A stretch of 64,000 nt of DNA from Candidatus Rhodoblastus alkanivorans (GTDB taxonomy: Bacteria > Pseudomonadota > Alphaproteobacteria > Rhizobiales > Beijerinckiaceae), in NCBI RefSeq assembly GCF_022760755.1, contig NZ_JAIVFP010000001.1, positions 885,501-949,500 of the forward strand. The letters are read 5' to 3'. How positions within the stretch are numbered: position 1 is the stretch's first letter; the number at the start of each line of letters is the position of its first letter. The translations under genes were made by a program, and so were the position numbers. A model generated the notes under the pieces. It saw nothing but the letters and a program-made list of their open reading frames with translations. It had not been told where the DNA came from and ran no database searches. Positions 1 through 8,475 of the stretch are shown here, one piece after another.

Positions 1-646
1 GCGCGGTCGCGGCCAAGGCGCCCGGCGCCGGGACGGCGACGGCCGCCGCGACCGCGACGATGACGAGCGCGGCCGACAGGGTCGCGCGTTGGCGCAAATG
101 GGTCGCGGCGAGCGCCGGCCACAGCAGCAGCAGCGCCGCGTCCATCCCGATGCCGAGATTTTCCCTGGCTTCCGTCTCGACGCCGTCGGACAGGAGGGGC
201 GTGGCGAGGATCAGCGCCCCGACCGCGGTCAAAGCGACGCCGAGCGGCAGAAAATAGAGATTGGCGGCGCGGGTGCGCGCGGGGAGCGAGGCGGCGGCCG
301 GCAGGACGCAGGCGAGCGTCAGCAGCGCCTTGATCAGGCGCGGCGCGGCCTCGGAGGGGAAAGGCGTCCACAGCAGCGACAGCAGCATCCAGAAGGCGAG
401 AAAGGCCCCCGCGAGGCCGGGAGCGGACAGAAGAAAAGCGAAAATGTCCCGCGTCCTCATTCGGGGCGCCAATACGAGCCCGGCGCCCAGGATGAGCGCG
501 CCGGCGACCGGCGGCAGGATGAAGATCGCGCGCTGCGAGACGAGCTGGAAAAGGGGCGTCGCGATGAAGGCCGCCCCCACGCCGATTCTGAGCAGAAGAT
601 TGGCGGCGTCCTCCGACGCCTTGTCCTCAATGTTGCGGTCGATCAT
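1..646 (-). CDS. O-antigen ligase-like polytopic membrane protein (partial, C-terminus beyond window)
   Basis: The gene reads leftward off the window edge; about 215 N-terminal residues are visible from an ATG at 646. The reading frame stays open and encodes alternating hydrophobic helices (for example around residues 17-35, 40-58 and 68-95) separated by short Arg-rich loops. A Trp-Thr-Pro-x-Pro stretch after the fourth helix, followed by an Ala/Arg-rich loop, resembles the W-S/T-x-x-P loop of O-antigen ligase/polymerase (Wzy_C) proteins, which act in the inner membrane on lipid-linked polysaccharide. The periplasmic catalytic loop lies outside the window, so the family call is tentative; another polytopic membrane protein is possible. 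Confidence 0.55.
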   Translation of the reverse strand, partial: MIDRNIEDKASEDAANLLLRIGVGAAFIATPLFQLVSQRAIFILPPVAGALILGAGLVLAPRMRTRDIFAFLLSAPGLAGAFLAFWMLLSLLWTPFPSEAAPRLIKALLTLACVLPAAASLPARTRAANLYFLPLGVALTAVGALILATPLLSDGVETEARENLGIGMDAALLLLWPALAATHLRQRATLSAALVIVAVAAAVAVPAPGALAATA

Positions 647-783
647 CGGGTCTAAAATTCAGTCTCGAAAATGCTGGCGGCGCCGGCGAATCTCATATTA
701 GACAGAAAGCCGGCGCGGGGCTGTGGGCAATCGGCAACAGTTGCGCGCGATTCGCGGACCGGGGCCCGCGCGCAAGAGGGCGC

Positions 784-1206
784 ATGATCAGGATCACCCA
801 TTCCATCGCGCTGGACGAATCCGAATTGCGCGAGGATTTCATTCGCGCCTCCGGCCCCGGCGGGCAGAATGTGCAAAAGGTTGAATCGGCGGTGCAATTG
901 CGGTTCAACGTGCTGGCTTCGCCGAGTCTGCCAGAGGCCGTGCGCGCGCGGCTGATCACTCTCGCCGGCCGCCGGCTCGCCGCCAGCGGCGATCTGATCA
1001 TCGCGGCGCAAAAATTTCGTAGTCAGGAGCGTAACCGCGCCGACGCTCTCGAGCGATTGATCGCGCTGATCCGCGAGGCGGCGCGCCCGCCGGCGCCGCC
1101 GCGCCGGCCGACCCGGCCGACGCTCGCCTCGAAAAAGCGCCGGCTCGACAGCAAAAAGCAGCGTGGCGCGGTGAAATCGTCGCGGGCGAAACCCCAACCG
1201 GACTGA
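784..1206 (+). CDS. arfB: Alternative ribosome-rescue factor ArfB (peptidyl-tRNA hydrolase)
   Basis: A 140-residue protein with the release-factor GGQ motif at residues 26-28 inside SGPGGQNVQKVES, the signature of the ArfB/YaeJ/ICT1 family. The C-terminal third is very rich in Lys and Arg (about residues 100-140), matching the tail that enters the empty mRNA channel of stalled ribosomes. The family hydrolyses peptidyl-tRNA on non-stop ribosomes in the cytoplasm. Length and architecture are normal for the family. It stands alone, divergent from the membrane protein at 1-646. Confidence 0.93.
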   Translation: MIRITHSIALDESELREDFIRASGPGGQNVQKVESAVQLRFNVLASPSLPEAVRARLITLAGRRLAASGDLIIAAQKFRSQERNRADALERLIALIREAARPPAPPRRPTRPTLASKKRRLDSKKQRGAVKSSRAKPQPD

Positions 1207-1298
1207 AGCGGGCGGGGCGCCTTGCCGGCCCGGGGCGGCGATGTTAGGGCTTGCGCGCCGCGCGCCGCGACAAGGCGCGGCGCGGGATGGAACGCGTC

Positions 1299-1928
1299 AT
1301 GACCATTCGCTTGCACCACGGCGACCTGCCCGATGACTACCAGCCGGGCACGAGCGTCGCCATCGACACCGAAACGCTCGGGCTCAATCCGCACCGCGAC
1401 CGGCTCTGTCTCGTGCAGCTTTCGCGCGGCGACGGCGAGGCGGATCTCGTCCAGATCGCCCGGAGCCAGATCGGAATGGGCCAGAGCGCGGCGCCCAATC
1501 TCGTCCGCATGCTCGCCGATCCGGCGGTGAGCAAGATCTTTCATTTCGCGCGCTTCGACCTCGCCATTTTGCAGAAAACCTTCGGTTTGCGCGTCGGCCC
1601 GGCCTATTGCACCAAGATCGCCTCGCGGCTGACCCGGACCTATACCGACCGCCACGGCCTGAAGGAACTCGTGCGCGACCTGCTCGGCGTCGAAATCTCG
1701 AAACAGCAGCAGACCTCCGATTGGGGCGCGGAGCGCCTCAGCGAGGCCCAGCTCGCCTATGCCGCCTCGGACGTTCTGCATCTCCACGCCCTGCGCGAGA
1801 AGCTCGATTCCCTGCTCGCGCGCGAAAATCGCGCCGCCATCGCCCAGGCCTGTTTCGATTTTCTGCCCACGCGCGCCGAACTCGACCTTCTCGGTTGGAC
1901 GGACGCCGACATTTTCGCGCATAGCTGA
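1299..1928 (+). CDS. Ribonuclease D-type 3'-5' exonuclease
   Basis: A 209-residue DEDD exonuclease. Exo I is AIDTETLGL (Asp23 and Glu25), Exo II is the HFARFDLAIL stretch near residue 85, and Exo III is YAASDVLHLHALREKL near residue 160. The protein consists of the nuclease domain only and lacks the HRDC domains of full-length E. coli RNase D, as is typical for the short alphaproteobacterial form that trims structured RNA 3' ends. The ATG at 1299 (MTIRLHHGDLP) was preferred over upstream starts because family members begin this way. The stop codon is followed at once by CGCCGG and a hairpin. Confidence 0.9.
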   Translation: MTIRLHHGDLPDDYQPGTSVAIDTETLGLNPHRDRLCLVQLSRGDGEADLVQIARSQIGMGQSAAPNLVRMLADPAVSKIFHFARFDLAILQKTFGLRVGPAYCTKIASRLTRTYTDRHGLKELVRDLLGVEISKQQQTSDWGAERLSEAQLAYAASDVLHLHALREKLDSLLARENRAAIAQACFDFLPTRAELDLLGWTDADIFAHS

Positions 1929-1930
1929 CG

Positions 1931-1972
1931 CCGGCCCTTCGCCATGCAAAGGCCGGATTGGAGCGGTTTTTT
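1931..1972 (+). terminator. Hairpin plus T-run after the RNase D gene
   Basis: CCGGCC at 1931-1936 pairs with GGCCGG at 1951-1956, with partial extension by TT and AA. A run of six T follows at 1967-1972, about ten bases after the stem. The gap before the T-run makes it a weak intrinsic terminator at best. Confidence 0.4.
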
Positions 1973-2035
1973 GGATTCAGATTACGTTCATTCGGCTTTT
2001 CTTGACCGGCTTCGCCACGAATTTGTCGAAAGGTC

Positions 2036-2776
2036 ATGTTGATGACGGCGGGCGCCGCGGCGGCGCAGGACAAGGTCATGGCGGGCGAAGGAGACAGGCA
2101 GATCGACGACGGCTTTTCCTCCGCCTCTTCGCGCCGGGCTCGCGCGTTCCGCGCGGCGGCGCGCCACAGCGCGCTGGTCAAATGGCTGCGCCGCGCCATC
2201 CTGATCGGCGCGGTGGGCGCGACCTTCGGGATTGTCTGGTATTCCTATTTCCGCACCGAGGACATGGAAAACTTTCATTTGTCGCTCGATCGTTTCGGCA
2301 TCAGCGGCGACAAGATCACCATGGAGCATCCCCGCCTGACCGGCCTGCGCCGCGACGGCAAGCCCTATGACGTCACCGCCGAATCGGGGGTGCAGAATCC
2401 CAAGGATCCGACGCGCACGCTGCTGACCAGGCTCGACGCCAAACTGCGCATGGCCGACGACAGCGAAACCCAAATCCTGGGCGACACGGGGACCTATGAC
2501 AGCACGGCGCAGGTGCTCAACCTGTCCGGCAATGTCCGGATCAAGGGCGCGAATTTCGTCCTGTCGCTGCGCAGCGCGACGATGAATTTCAAGACCAACA
2601 TCTTCCATTCGGACGAGCCGGTGCGGCTGGATTTCGCCAATGGCTGGGTCTCGGCGGATCACCTGCTATCGTCCGAAAATGGCGAACAGATCACATTTTC
2701 AGGCGATGTGAAATCCGAGTTCACCCAGCCGCCGCAACGGGCGCCGGGCGCGCCCCAAAAGGATTCGACGCAATGA
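2036..2776 (+). CDS. lptC: LPS export ABC transporter periplasmic protein LptC
   Basis: A 246-residue single-pass inner-membrane protein, followed directly by lptA and lptB. LptC links the LptB2FG transporter to the LptA bridge that carries lipopolysaccharide across the periplasm. One transmembrane helix (about residues 52-70, ending in VWYSYF) is followed by a beta-rich periplasmic domain. The cytoplasmic N-terminus of about 50 residues is longer than in E. coli LptC. The AAGG at 2029-2032 is better spaced for the in-frame ATG at 2042 than for 2036, so the true start may be six bases downstream. The stop overlaps the lptA start (ATGA). Confidence 0.88.
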   Translation: MLMTAGAAAAQDKVMAGEGDRQIDDGFSSASSRRARAFRAAARHSALVKWLRRAILIGAVGATFGIVWYSYFRTEDMENFHLSLDRFGISGDKITMEHPRLTGLRRDGKPYDVTAESGVQNPKDPTRTLLTRLDAKLRMADDSETQILGDTGTYDSTAQVLNLSGNVRIKGANFVLSLRSATMNFKTNIFHSDEPVRLDFANGWVSADHLLSSENGEQITFSGDVKSEFTQPPQRAPGAPQKDSTQ

Positions 2777-3390
2777 AACGTCTGGGCTCCCGCGCGGCGA
2801 AAGCCGTCTTTTTCGCTGCGGCCCTCGCCGCCGCGCCAGCCTGCGCCGCGCCGCAAAAGGAGCCGGATCAAGGATCGGCGCTGCTGCTGCCGGGGGCGTC
2901 GAGCCGTGAGCCGATCCATATTTCCGCCGACAAGCTTGATTATTTCGACAAGCAGCAAAAGGCGATCTACACCGGCAATGTCATCGCCGTGCAGGGCGAC
3001 ACGCGGCTCAAGGCCTCGTCGCTGCTCATCTTCTTCGACAGCAAGCCGGGCGCCGCCAAGAAAGAGACGGTGGGACCCGGCGCCGCCGCCAATTCCGGCC
3101 TGCGCCGCATGGAAGGCAAGGGCCCGATTGTGATCACCAACAAGGATCAGGTCGGAACCGGCGATTCGCTGCTCTACGACAAGCCGGCCGACAAATTCTA
3201 CCTCATCGGCCATGTCATGCTCTCCCAGGGCGAGAACGTGACGCGGGGCGACAAGCTCACCTACGACCTCGCGACCGGGCAGGCGGTGGTGTCCTCGAAA
3301 GGGCGGGTCCGCAGCCTGATCGTCCCCGGCGACCAGGGCCAGAAGCCGGGCGCGCCGCAGCCCGCGGCGCCGGCCAGGCGCGCGCATTGA
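2773..3390 (+). CDS. lptA: Lipopolysaccharide transport periplasmic protein LptA (OstA-like)
   Basis: A 205-residue secreted protein with an N-terminal signal peptide (Ala-rich hydrophobic core at residues 8-24, cleavage near ACAA). The rest is an OstA/LptA beta-jellyroll: ISADKLDYFDKQQKAIYTGN early on and a repeat-like GDKLTYDLATGQAVV near the end. LptA oligomers form the periplasmic bridge for LPS between LptC and LptD. The start overlaps the lptC stop, and lptB begins 27 bases downstream, so the three are probably one transcript. The C-terminal tail is Pro/Ala-rich and probably disordered. Confidence 0.9.
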   Translation: MKRLGSRAAKAVFFAAALAAAPACAAPQKEPDQGSALLLPGASSREPIHISADKLDYFDKQQKAIYTGNVIAVQGDTRLKASSLLIFFDSKPGAAKKETVGPGAAANSGLRRMEGKGPIVITNKDQVGTGDSLLYDKPADKFYLIGHVMLSQGENVTRGDKLTYDLATGQAVVSSKGRVRSLIVPGDQGQKPGAPQPAAPARRAH

Positions 3391-3417
3391 CGGCTTAGGC
3401 CAGCGATCGGCGGATTC

Positions 3418-4134
3418 ATGCTCAACGTCCATCATCTCGGAAAAAGCTACAAGGCCCGCCGCGTCGTGGAGGACGTGAGCCTCAACGTCCGCCGTGGCGA
3501 GGCCGTCGGCCTGCTCGGCCCGAACGGCGCCGGCAAGACCACGGTCTTTTACATGATCACCGGGCTGATCAAGCCCGACAAGGGGATGATCGAACTCGAC
3601 GGCCATGACGTCACCGGCCTGCCGATGTATCGTCGCGCGCGCCTTGGCATCGGCTATCTGCCGCAGGAAGCATCGATTTTCCGGGGCTTGAGCGTCGAGG
3701 ACAATATTCGCGCGGTGCTGGAGATCGCCGACCCCGACCGCGACCGCCGCGCCCAGCAGCTCGAAGCCCTGCTGGAGGAATTCGACATCAAGCGCCTGCG
3801 CAAGTCGCCTTCGATCGCGCTTTCGGGCGGCGAGCGGCGCCGCTGCGAGATCGCGCGCTCGCTCGCCAGCAATCCCTCCTTCATGCTGCTCGACGAGCCC
3901 TTCGCCGGCATCGACCCGATCGCGGTCGGCGACATCCAGGATCTGGTGCAGCATCTCAAAGGGCGCGGCATCGGCGTGCTTATCACCGACCATAATGTGC
4001 GCGAGACTTTGGGCCTGATCGATCGCGCCTATATCATCCATTCCGGCCATGTGCTGACCGAGGGCGATCCGGACGCCATCGTCGCCAATCCGGACGTGCG
4101 CCGATTGTACCTCGGCGAGAGCTTCCGAATGTAA
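3418..4134 (+). CDS. lptB: LPS export ABC transporter ATP-binding protein LptB
   Basis: A 238-residue ATPase that powers LPS extraction from the inner membrane with LptF and LptG, which are not encoded here. Walker A is GPNGAGKT (residues 34-41), the signature is LSGGERRRCEIA, Walker B ends in LLDEPFAGID, and the H-loop lies in ITDHNVRETL. The PMYRRARLGIGYLPQE stretch is characteristic of LptB. It is the last gene of the lptCAB group. A 10-bp inverted repeat begins right after the stop codon. Confidence 0.96.
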   Translation: MLNVHHLGKSYKARRVVEDVSLNVRRGEAVGLLGPNGAGKTTVFYMITGLIKPDKGMIELDGHDVTGLPMYRRARLGIGYLPQEASIFRGLSVEDNIRAVLEIADPDRDRRAQQLEALLEEFDIKRLRKSPSIALSGGERRRCEIARSLASNPSFMLLDEPFAGIDPIAVGDIQDLVQHLKGRGIGVLITDHNVRETLGLIDRAYIIHSGHVLTEGDPDAIVANPDVRRLYLGESFRM

Positions 4135-4183
4135 AACGACGCCGGAACAGAAGCTTGTTTGGCGTTGGCCGATCGGCGTCGTT
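4135..4183 (+). terminator. Long-arm inverted repeat between lptB and rpoN
   Basis: AACGACGCCG (4135-4144) and CGGCGTCGTT (4174-4183) are perfect 10-base inverted arms separated by 29 bases. The repeat starts one base after the lptB stop codon. No T-tract follows directly, although a run of T lies near 4198-4204. It could reduce read-through into rpoN or protect the lpt transcript 3' end. Confidence 0.4.
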
Positions 4184-4295
4184 CGGAATTGCGCTAATTT
4201 TTTTCGTGGCCGTCTTCTGAAAAACAGTGTATGCAAAAAACAGGCCGCGTCCCGTGGGCGCGTGAGGGGCCTGGGCGTCGAGTTGCGAGTTGGGT

Positions 4296-5858
4296 ATGGC
4301 TCTATCCGCCAAGATGTTGCTTCGACAGGGCCAGTCCCTGGTCATGACGCCGCAATTGTTGCAGGCGATCAAGCTGTTGCAATATTCCAGCGTGGAACTC
4401 GCCGCTTTCGTTGAGGAGGAGCTTGAGCGCAACCCTCTCCTGGAGCGCGCCGAAGAAGGGCCCGATCCGACGCCGACCGGCATAGACGCCCCCGTGGCGC
4501 CCGCCGCCGGCGAAATGACGGCGGAATTTGCCGCAGATCCGGGCGAGGGCGACTGGGCCACGCCCGAATTCGCCACCACCTCCGAGGGATTGACGGAAAG
4601 CCTCGGGTCCGAGATTGAGAACGCCTTCGACGGCGACCGCGACCTCAGCCCCGCCGCGGAGCAGAACAAGCTCGAAGCCATGGGCCTGTCCGATTCGGCC
4701 TGGTCGGGCGTCGGCGGCGGAGAAGCGGCGGGCGAAGCTTCGAACATCGAGGCCTATGTCGCCGGCCAGAGCACTCTGGCCGAGTTCTTGAGCGAACAAT
4801 TGGCGCTTGCGACCGACGATTCGGTCGAAAGGATGATCGGCCTCGCGGTGATCGACGCCATCGACGAAGCCGGCTATTTGCGCGAGAGCGCCGGAGAAAT
4901 CGCCGAAAGGCTGGGCGCGCCGCTGGAGCGGGTCGAGAAGGTGATCTTCCTCGTCCAGACTTTCGAGCCGACCGGCGTCGGCGCGCGCGATCTGGCCGAA
5001 TGTCTCGCCCTGCAATTGCGCGAGCAGGACCGCTTCGACCCGGCGATGGAGGCCATGGTCGCCAATCTGCCTCTGGTCGCGCGCCGCGATTTTCCGGCGT
5101 TGCGCAAGATCTGCGGGGTGGACGACGACGATCTCAAGGACATGATGGCCGAAATCCGTCGTCTCGATCCCAAGCCCGGCCGCGCCTTCGGCGGGGCGCC
5201 GATCCAGCCGGTCGCGCCCGACGTCATCGTGCGCGCGGCGCGCGACGGTTCATGGCTGATCGAGCTGAATTCCGAAGCTTTGCCGCGCGTTCTCGTCAAC
5301 CAGGCCTATGTCGCGACGGTGTCGCGCAAGGGGGGGGCCGAAGAAGACAAGAGCTATATGTCGCAATGTCTGCAAACCGCCAACTGGTTGACCAAGAGCC
5401 TGGAGCAGCGGGCGCGGACGATTCTCAAGGTCTCGACCGAGATCGTGCGCCGGCAGGACGCCTTTCTCGCTCATGGCGTCGAACATCTGCGGCCGCTCAA
5501 TCTGAAAAACATCGCCGACGCCGTCGGCCTGCACGAATCGACGGTTTCGCGGGTCACCTCCAACAAATATATGGCGACGCCGCGCGGCCTGTTCGAGCTG
5601 AAATATTTCTTCACCGCCTCGATCGCGGCCCATGGCGGCGGCGACGCCCATTCGGCGGAAGCGGTGCGATTCAAGATCAAGCAGATGATCGACGCGGAAA
5701 CCGCCGACGCCATTCTGTCCGACGACGCCATTGTCGAAAGGCTGAAAGCGCAGGACATCGACATCGCCCGGCGCACGGTCGCGAAATATCGCGAGAGCCT
5801 GCGGATTCCATCCTCCGTCGAACGGCGGCGCGAGAAACAGGCGCCCTCGGCCTTCTAA
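4296..5858 (+). CDS. rpoN: RNA polymerase sigma-54 factor RpoN
   Basis: A 520-residue sigma-54. The Gln/Leu-rich region I at the N-terminus (QSLVMTPQLLQAIKLLQYSS) contacts bacterial enhancer-binding proteins. An acidic linker covers about residues 50-130, the core-binding region follows, and the C-terminal RpoN box ARRTVAKYRE recognises the -24 element. The ATG at 4296 was chosen over the in-frame TTG at 4290. Its place after lptB and before hpf and ptsN is the conserved proteobacterial order. It is expected to direct transcription of nitrogen-related and other enhancer-dependent genes. Confidence 0.96.
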   Translation: MALSAKMLLRQGQSLVMTPQLLQAIKLLQYSSVELAAFVEEELERNPLLERAEEGPDPTPTGIDAPVAPAAGEMTAEFAADPGEGDWATPEFATTSEGLTESLGSEIENAFDGDRDLSPAAEQNKLEAMGLSDSAWSGVGGGEAAGEASNIEAYVAGQSTLAEFLSEQLALATDDSVERMIGLAVIDAIDEAGYLRESAGEIAERLGAPLERVEKVIFLVQTFEPTGVGARDLAECLALQLREQDRFDPAMEAMVANLPLVARRDFPALRKICGVDDDDLKDMMAEIRRLDPKPGRAFGGAPIQPVAPDVIVRAARDGSWLIELNSEALPRVLVNQAYVATVSRKGGAEEDKSYMSQCLQTANWLTKSLEQRARTILKVSTEIVRRQDAFLAHGVEHLRPLNLKNIADAVGLHESTVSRVTSNKYMATPRGLFELKYFFTASIAAHGGGDAHSAEAVRFKIKQMIDAETADAILSDDAIVERLKAQDIDIARRTVAKYRESLRIPSSVERRREKQAPSAF

Positions 5859-5959
5859 GCCAGGCGTTTCCGGGTAAGCCCCCGCTCCAGGGCCGGTCGG
5901 CGCGAGGCTTCTGTTTTGCGGCGCAAATCCCGGGCGGCGGCCGCGCCCGAGAAGCATTA

Positions 5960-5988
5960 TTGACTTCGGTCGCGGAGGCTTCTAACCC
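5960..5988 (+). promoter_or_regulatory. Possible promoter upstream of hpf
   Basis: TTGACT at 5960-5965 is followed after 16-17 bases by CTAACC/TAACCC. The -35 match is good and the -10 match poor. It lies about 115 bases before the hpf start in the 245-base gap after rpoN. Confidence 0.25.
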
Positions 5989-6103
5989 TTGGGGGATTGC
6001 CCGGGCTCGACCCCGGACCTCGCGCGGCGGCGGCGCCCGCCCCGCCGCACGGAGCCATGGGAGAGCTCCGGCAGAAGGCTTTGAACAAGAATTGGAACAA
6101 CGG

Positions 6104-6697
6104 ATGCCCCTGCGGATCTCAGGCAAGAATATTAATATCGGCGAGGCTCTGCGCACGCATGTTTCCGAGAAGCTGAATGCGGCGACCGGCAAATATTTCG
6201 ACGGCTCCGTCACCGGCCACGTAACGATCGAGCCCGAGGGCTCCGGCTATCGCACCGATTGCACGCTGCATCTCGCCTCCGGCGTCACCCTTCAGGCGGA
6301 AGGTCGCGCCCAGGAGGTTTACGCCAGCTTCGACCAGACCGCAGCGCGCATCGAAAGTCGCCTGCGCCGATACAAGCGTAAGCTGAAGGACCGTTCGGCC
6401 TCGTCGCGCGAGGCCGCGCCGATCGGCGAGCCGATCCGCTACACCGTTCTCGGCGCCCTCGACGAGGCCGAGGAGGCGCCCGCCGAAAATGATTTCAAAC
6501 CCGCCGTCATCGCCGAATCGGAAAAGCTGCTCCACGAATTTTCGGTTTCGGCCGCCGTGCTCGAACTCGACCTGACCGGCGCGCCCGTCCTCGTCTTCCG
6601 CCATGCGACCACCGGCCGCGTGAACGTCATCTACCGGCGGCTCGACGGCAATATTGGCTGGATCGATCCAACCGCCGGTGAAAAAGGCTCCGCGTGA
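6104..6697 (+). CDS. hpf: Long-form ribosome hibernation-promoting factor HPF
   Basis: A 197-residue protein with the two-domain layout of long HPF. The N-terminal S30AE/RaiA-like domain (residues 1 to about 100, starting MPLRISGKNINIGEALR) binds the 30S subunit. The C-terminal dimerisation domain (about 135-197) contains the conserved VVYRR-like segment NVIYRRLDGNIGWIDP. Long HPF joins two 70S ribosomes into inactive 100S dimers in slow growth. The start at 6104 matches the family N-terminus; longer in-frame extensions upstream lack family similarity. The rpoN-hpf-ptsN order is conserved in Proteobacteria. Confidence 0.93.
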   Translation: MPLRISGKNINIGEALRTHVSEKLNAATGKYFDGSVTGHVTIEPEGSGYRTDCTLHLASGVTLQAEGRAQEVYASFDQTAARIESRLRRYKRKLKDRSASSREAAPIGEPIRYTVLGALDEAEEAPAENDFKPAVIAESEKLLHEFSVSAAVLELDLTGAPVLVFRHATTGRVNVIYRRLDGNIGWIDPTAGEKGSA

Positions 6698-6844
6698 TCG
6701 CGGTTCATTTTTTGCTTGGGGCGACGGGGACGCCTTCGTGCGGAACCCGCGCCGCCGTTCGCGATTTCATGAGCGCCGGCGACGCCGGCGCGGATTTTGC
6801 TCTGGCGGGCGTCGTGATCGGCGTCTTGACGGAAAACGACCCTC

Positions 6845-7315
6845 ATGCCGCTTGATAATCTTCTGGCTCCCGAGGCTATTTTGCCTTCGCTGCGGGTGAA
6901 CGGCAAAAAGCAGGCCCTGCAGGAACTGAGCGAAAAGGCGGCGGAGGTCTCCGGCCTTCCGGCGCGCGAGATTTTTGACGCCTGGATGCAGCGGGAAAAG
7001 CTGAATTCGACGGGATTGGGCGAAGGAATCGCGATTCCGCACGGCAAATTGCTCCAGGCGCCGCGCATTTTCGGCATTTTTGCCCGTCTGGAGCGCGGAA
7101 TCGATTTCGAGGCCCTCGACGGCCAGCCAGTCGATCTGCTGTTCGGGCTGATCGCTCCGGAAAACGCCGGGGCGGACCATCTCAAGGCGCTGGCGGTGAT
7201 CGCGCGCCTGCTCAGAAATCCGGCAGTGCTGGCCAAGATCCGGGCGACGCGCGATGCTCCGGCGCTTTATGCTATCCTGACCCAGGCCTCATCATCTTCG
7301 GACGCGGCGGCCTGA
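6845..7315 (+). CDS. ptsN: Nitrogen-PTS EIIA protein PtsN
   Basis: A 156-residue EIIA(Ntr) domain protein. The phosphorylated histidine is His66 in GIAIPHGK. Family members receive phosphate from PtsP via NPr and regulate potassium transport, sigma-54-linked and stress functions rather than sugar uptake. The ALLSEREKLNSTGLGEG-type segment before the active site is preserved (residues 47-61). It follows hpf by 147 bases, and no npr or ptsP gene lies within the window. Confidence 0.95.
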   Translation: MPLDNLLAPEAILPSLRVNGKKQALQELSEKAAEVSGLPAREIFDAWMQREKLNSTGLGEGIAIPHGKLLQAPRIFGIFARLERGIDFEALDGQPVDLLFGLIAPENAGADHLKALAVIARLLRNPAVLAKIRATRDAPALYAILTQASSSSDAAA

Positions 7316-7343
7316 CCCCGCGCTTACCGTTTCAGGCGCCCCG

Positions 7344-8051
7344 ATGATCAACGACGCCGTCGCCAGTCTCCGCGACATGTTCTCGTCGCCGTTCCGCACG
7401 GTGCTGTTCAAGTCGCTCGGCCTCACCCTGCTCCTGCTCGCCATGCTGTGGCTGGCGCTGGAGCGGTTCGCGATCTGGGCGGCGACCGGCGGCGCGCCAT
7501 GGTTCGCAGGCGCGCCCTGGCTCAAGACCGTGATCGAGGTCGCGGCGGGGCTCGGGCTTTTCGTGGGCCTGATCTTTCTGATCGCGCCGGTCGTGCTGCT
7601 GGTTGCCGGGTTTTTCCTTGACGAACTCGCCGATCACGTCGAGGCCAGGATTTACCCTGACGGCCGGCGCGGGCACGCGGTTCCGCCGCTGACTTCGATG
7701 GTTCTGGCGATCAAATTCTCCGGCGTCGCCTTGCTGGTCAATCTCCTCGCCTTCGCCCTCTGGCTGCTGCCCGGCTTCAACGCCTTGGTCTTTTTCGTCG
7801 CCAACGCCTATCTGTTCAGCCGGGAATATTTTCAGCTCGCGGCGATGCGCTTCCAGCCGCTCGAAGACGCGCGCGCCTTGCGCCGCGCCAACAGGTTGAT
7901 GATTTTCGTCGCCGGCCTCATGATCGCGCTGTTCGTTGCCACGCCGGTGCTCAATCTGCTCACGCCTTTGTTTGGCGTGGGCTTGATGGCGCGGGTATAC
8001 AAGAGGCTGACAGACCCACGAACGGCCCCGCGCGCCGTCGCGCCCCGATAG
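7344..8051 (+). CDS. CysZ/EI24-family integral membrane protein
   Basis: A 235-residue membrane protein with about four hydrophobic segments (roughly residues 25-45, 60-90, 115-155 and 185-210). The AANLLAFALWLLPG-type segment and the motif FSREYFQLAAMRF are typical of EI24/CysZ proteins, some of which mediate sulfate uptake. It starts 28 bases after ptsN and could be co-transcribed. No sulfate-assimilation genes are nearby, so the substrate cannot be inferred. Confidence 0.75.
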   Translation: MINDAVASLRDMFSSPFRTVLFKSLGLTLLLLAMLWLALERFAIWAATGGAPWFAGAPWLKTVIEVAAGLGLFVGLIFLIAPVVLLVAGFFLDELADHVEARIYPDGRRGHAVPPLTSMVLAIKFSGVALLVNLLAFALWLLPGFNALVFFVANAYLFSREYFQLAAMRFQPLEDARALRRANRLMIFVAGLMIALFVATPVLNLLTPLFGVGLMARVYKRLTDPRTAPRAVAPR

Positions 8052-8097
8052 CGCGACCGTGCTAACATGCCCCTCTCGGATTTGGGCGGCGATTGCG

Positions 8098-8442
8098 ATG
8101 CGGCGACTTGGATCGATCGATTTCAGACGACGCTTCATCGGATTCGTTGGTCCGGCCGCGCTGGCCCTTGTTTATTCCACCGGCGCCCGAGCCGGTGACG
8201 ACCGCTGGGGCTGGAACTATTGCGCGCCTCCCTATCGGCCGAGCTGCGTCGAACCGGACAAGTTACGAAAAGCGATCGACGAATCGTGCAAGAAATCGGT
8301 CGAAGCCTATGTGGCCGCGGTTTTTCGCTACCGGACCTGCCTTGCCAAGGAATCGGAACGCGCCGTCCGCGAGGCCAACGAGACGATCGACCGAGTCAAA
8401 TGCCTGATGGACGAGCATAATTGTCCCGGTGAGAAACATTGA
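8098..8442 (+). CDS. Small secreted six-cysteine protein of unknown function
   Basis: A 114-residue protein with an Arg-rich N-terminus, a hydrophobic core (about residues 12-26) and a likely Sec cleavage site after ARA. The mature part, about 83 residues, has six cysteines spaced C-x7-C-x13-C-x16-C-x20-C-x6-C within mostly helical, charged sequence, which suggests disulfide bonds in the periplasm. The ATG at 8098 gives a proper signal peptide; the GTG at 8059 would add 13 residues. No family is recognised. Confidence 0.6.
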   Translation: MRRLGSIDFRRRFIGFVGPAALALVYSTGARAGDDRWGWNYCAPPYRPSCVEPDKLRKAIDESCKKSVEAYVAAVFRYRTCLAKESERAVREANETIDRVKCLMDEHNCPGEKH

Positions 8443-8475
8443 CGGCGGGCGGCGCGAACAAACGGCGACGCGGCG

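Noticed and set aside
2659-4236. Open frame of 525 codons antisense to lptA and lptB
   Set aside because: Both plus-strand genes have full family motifs and operon context; the antisense product is Arg/His-rich and unstructured.
6654-6899. 81-codon ORF between hpf and ptsN
   Set aside because: It overlaps the ends of both certain genes, and its Arg-rich translation looks like an out-of-frame product.
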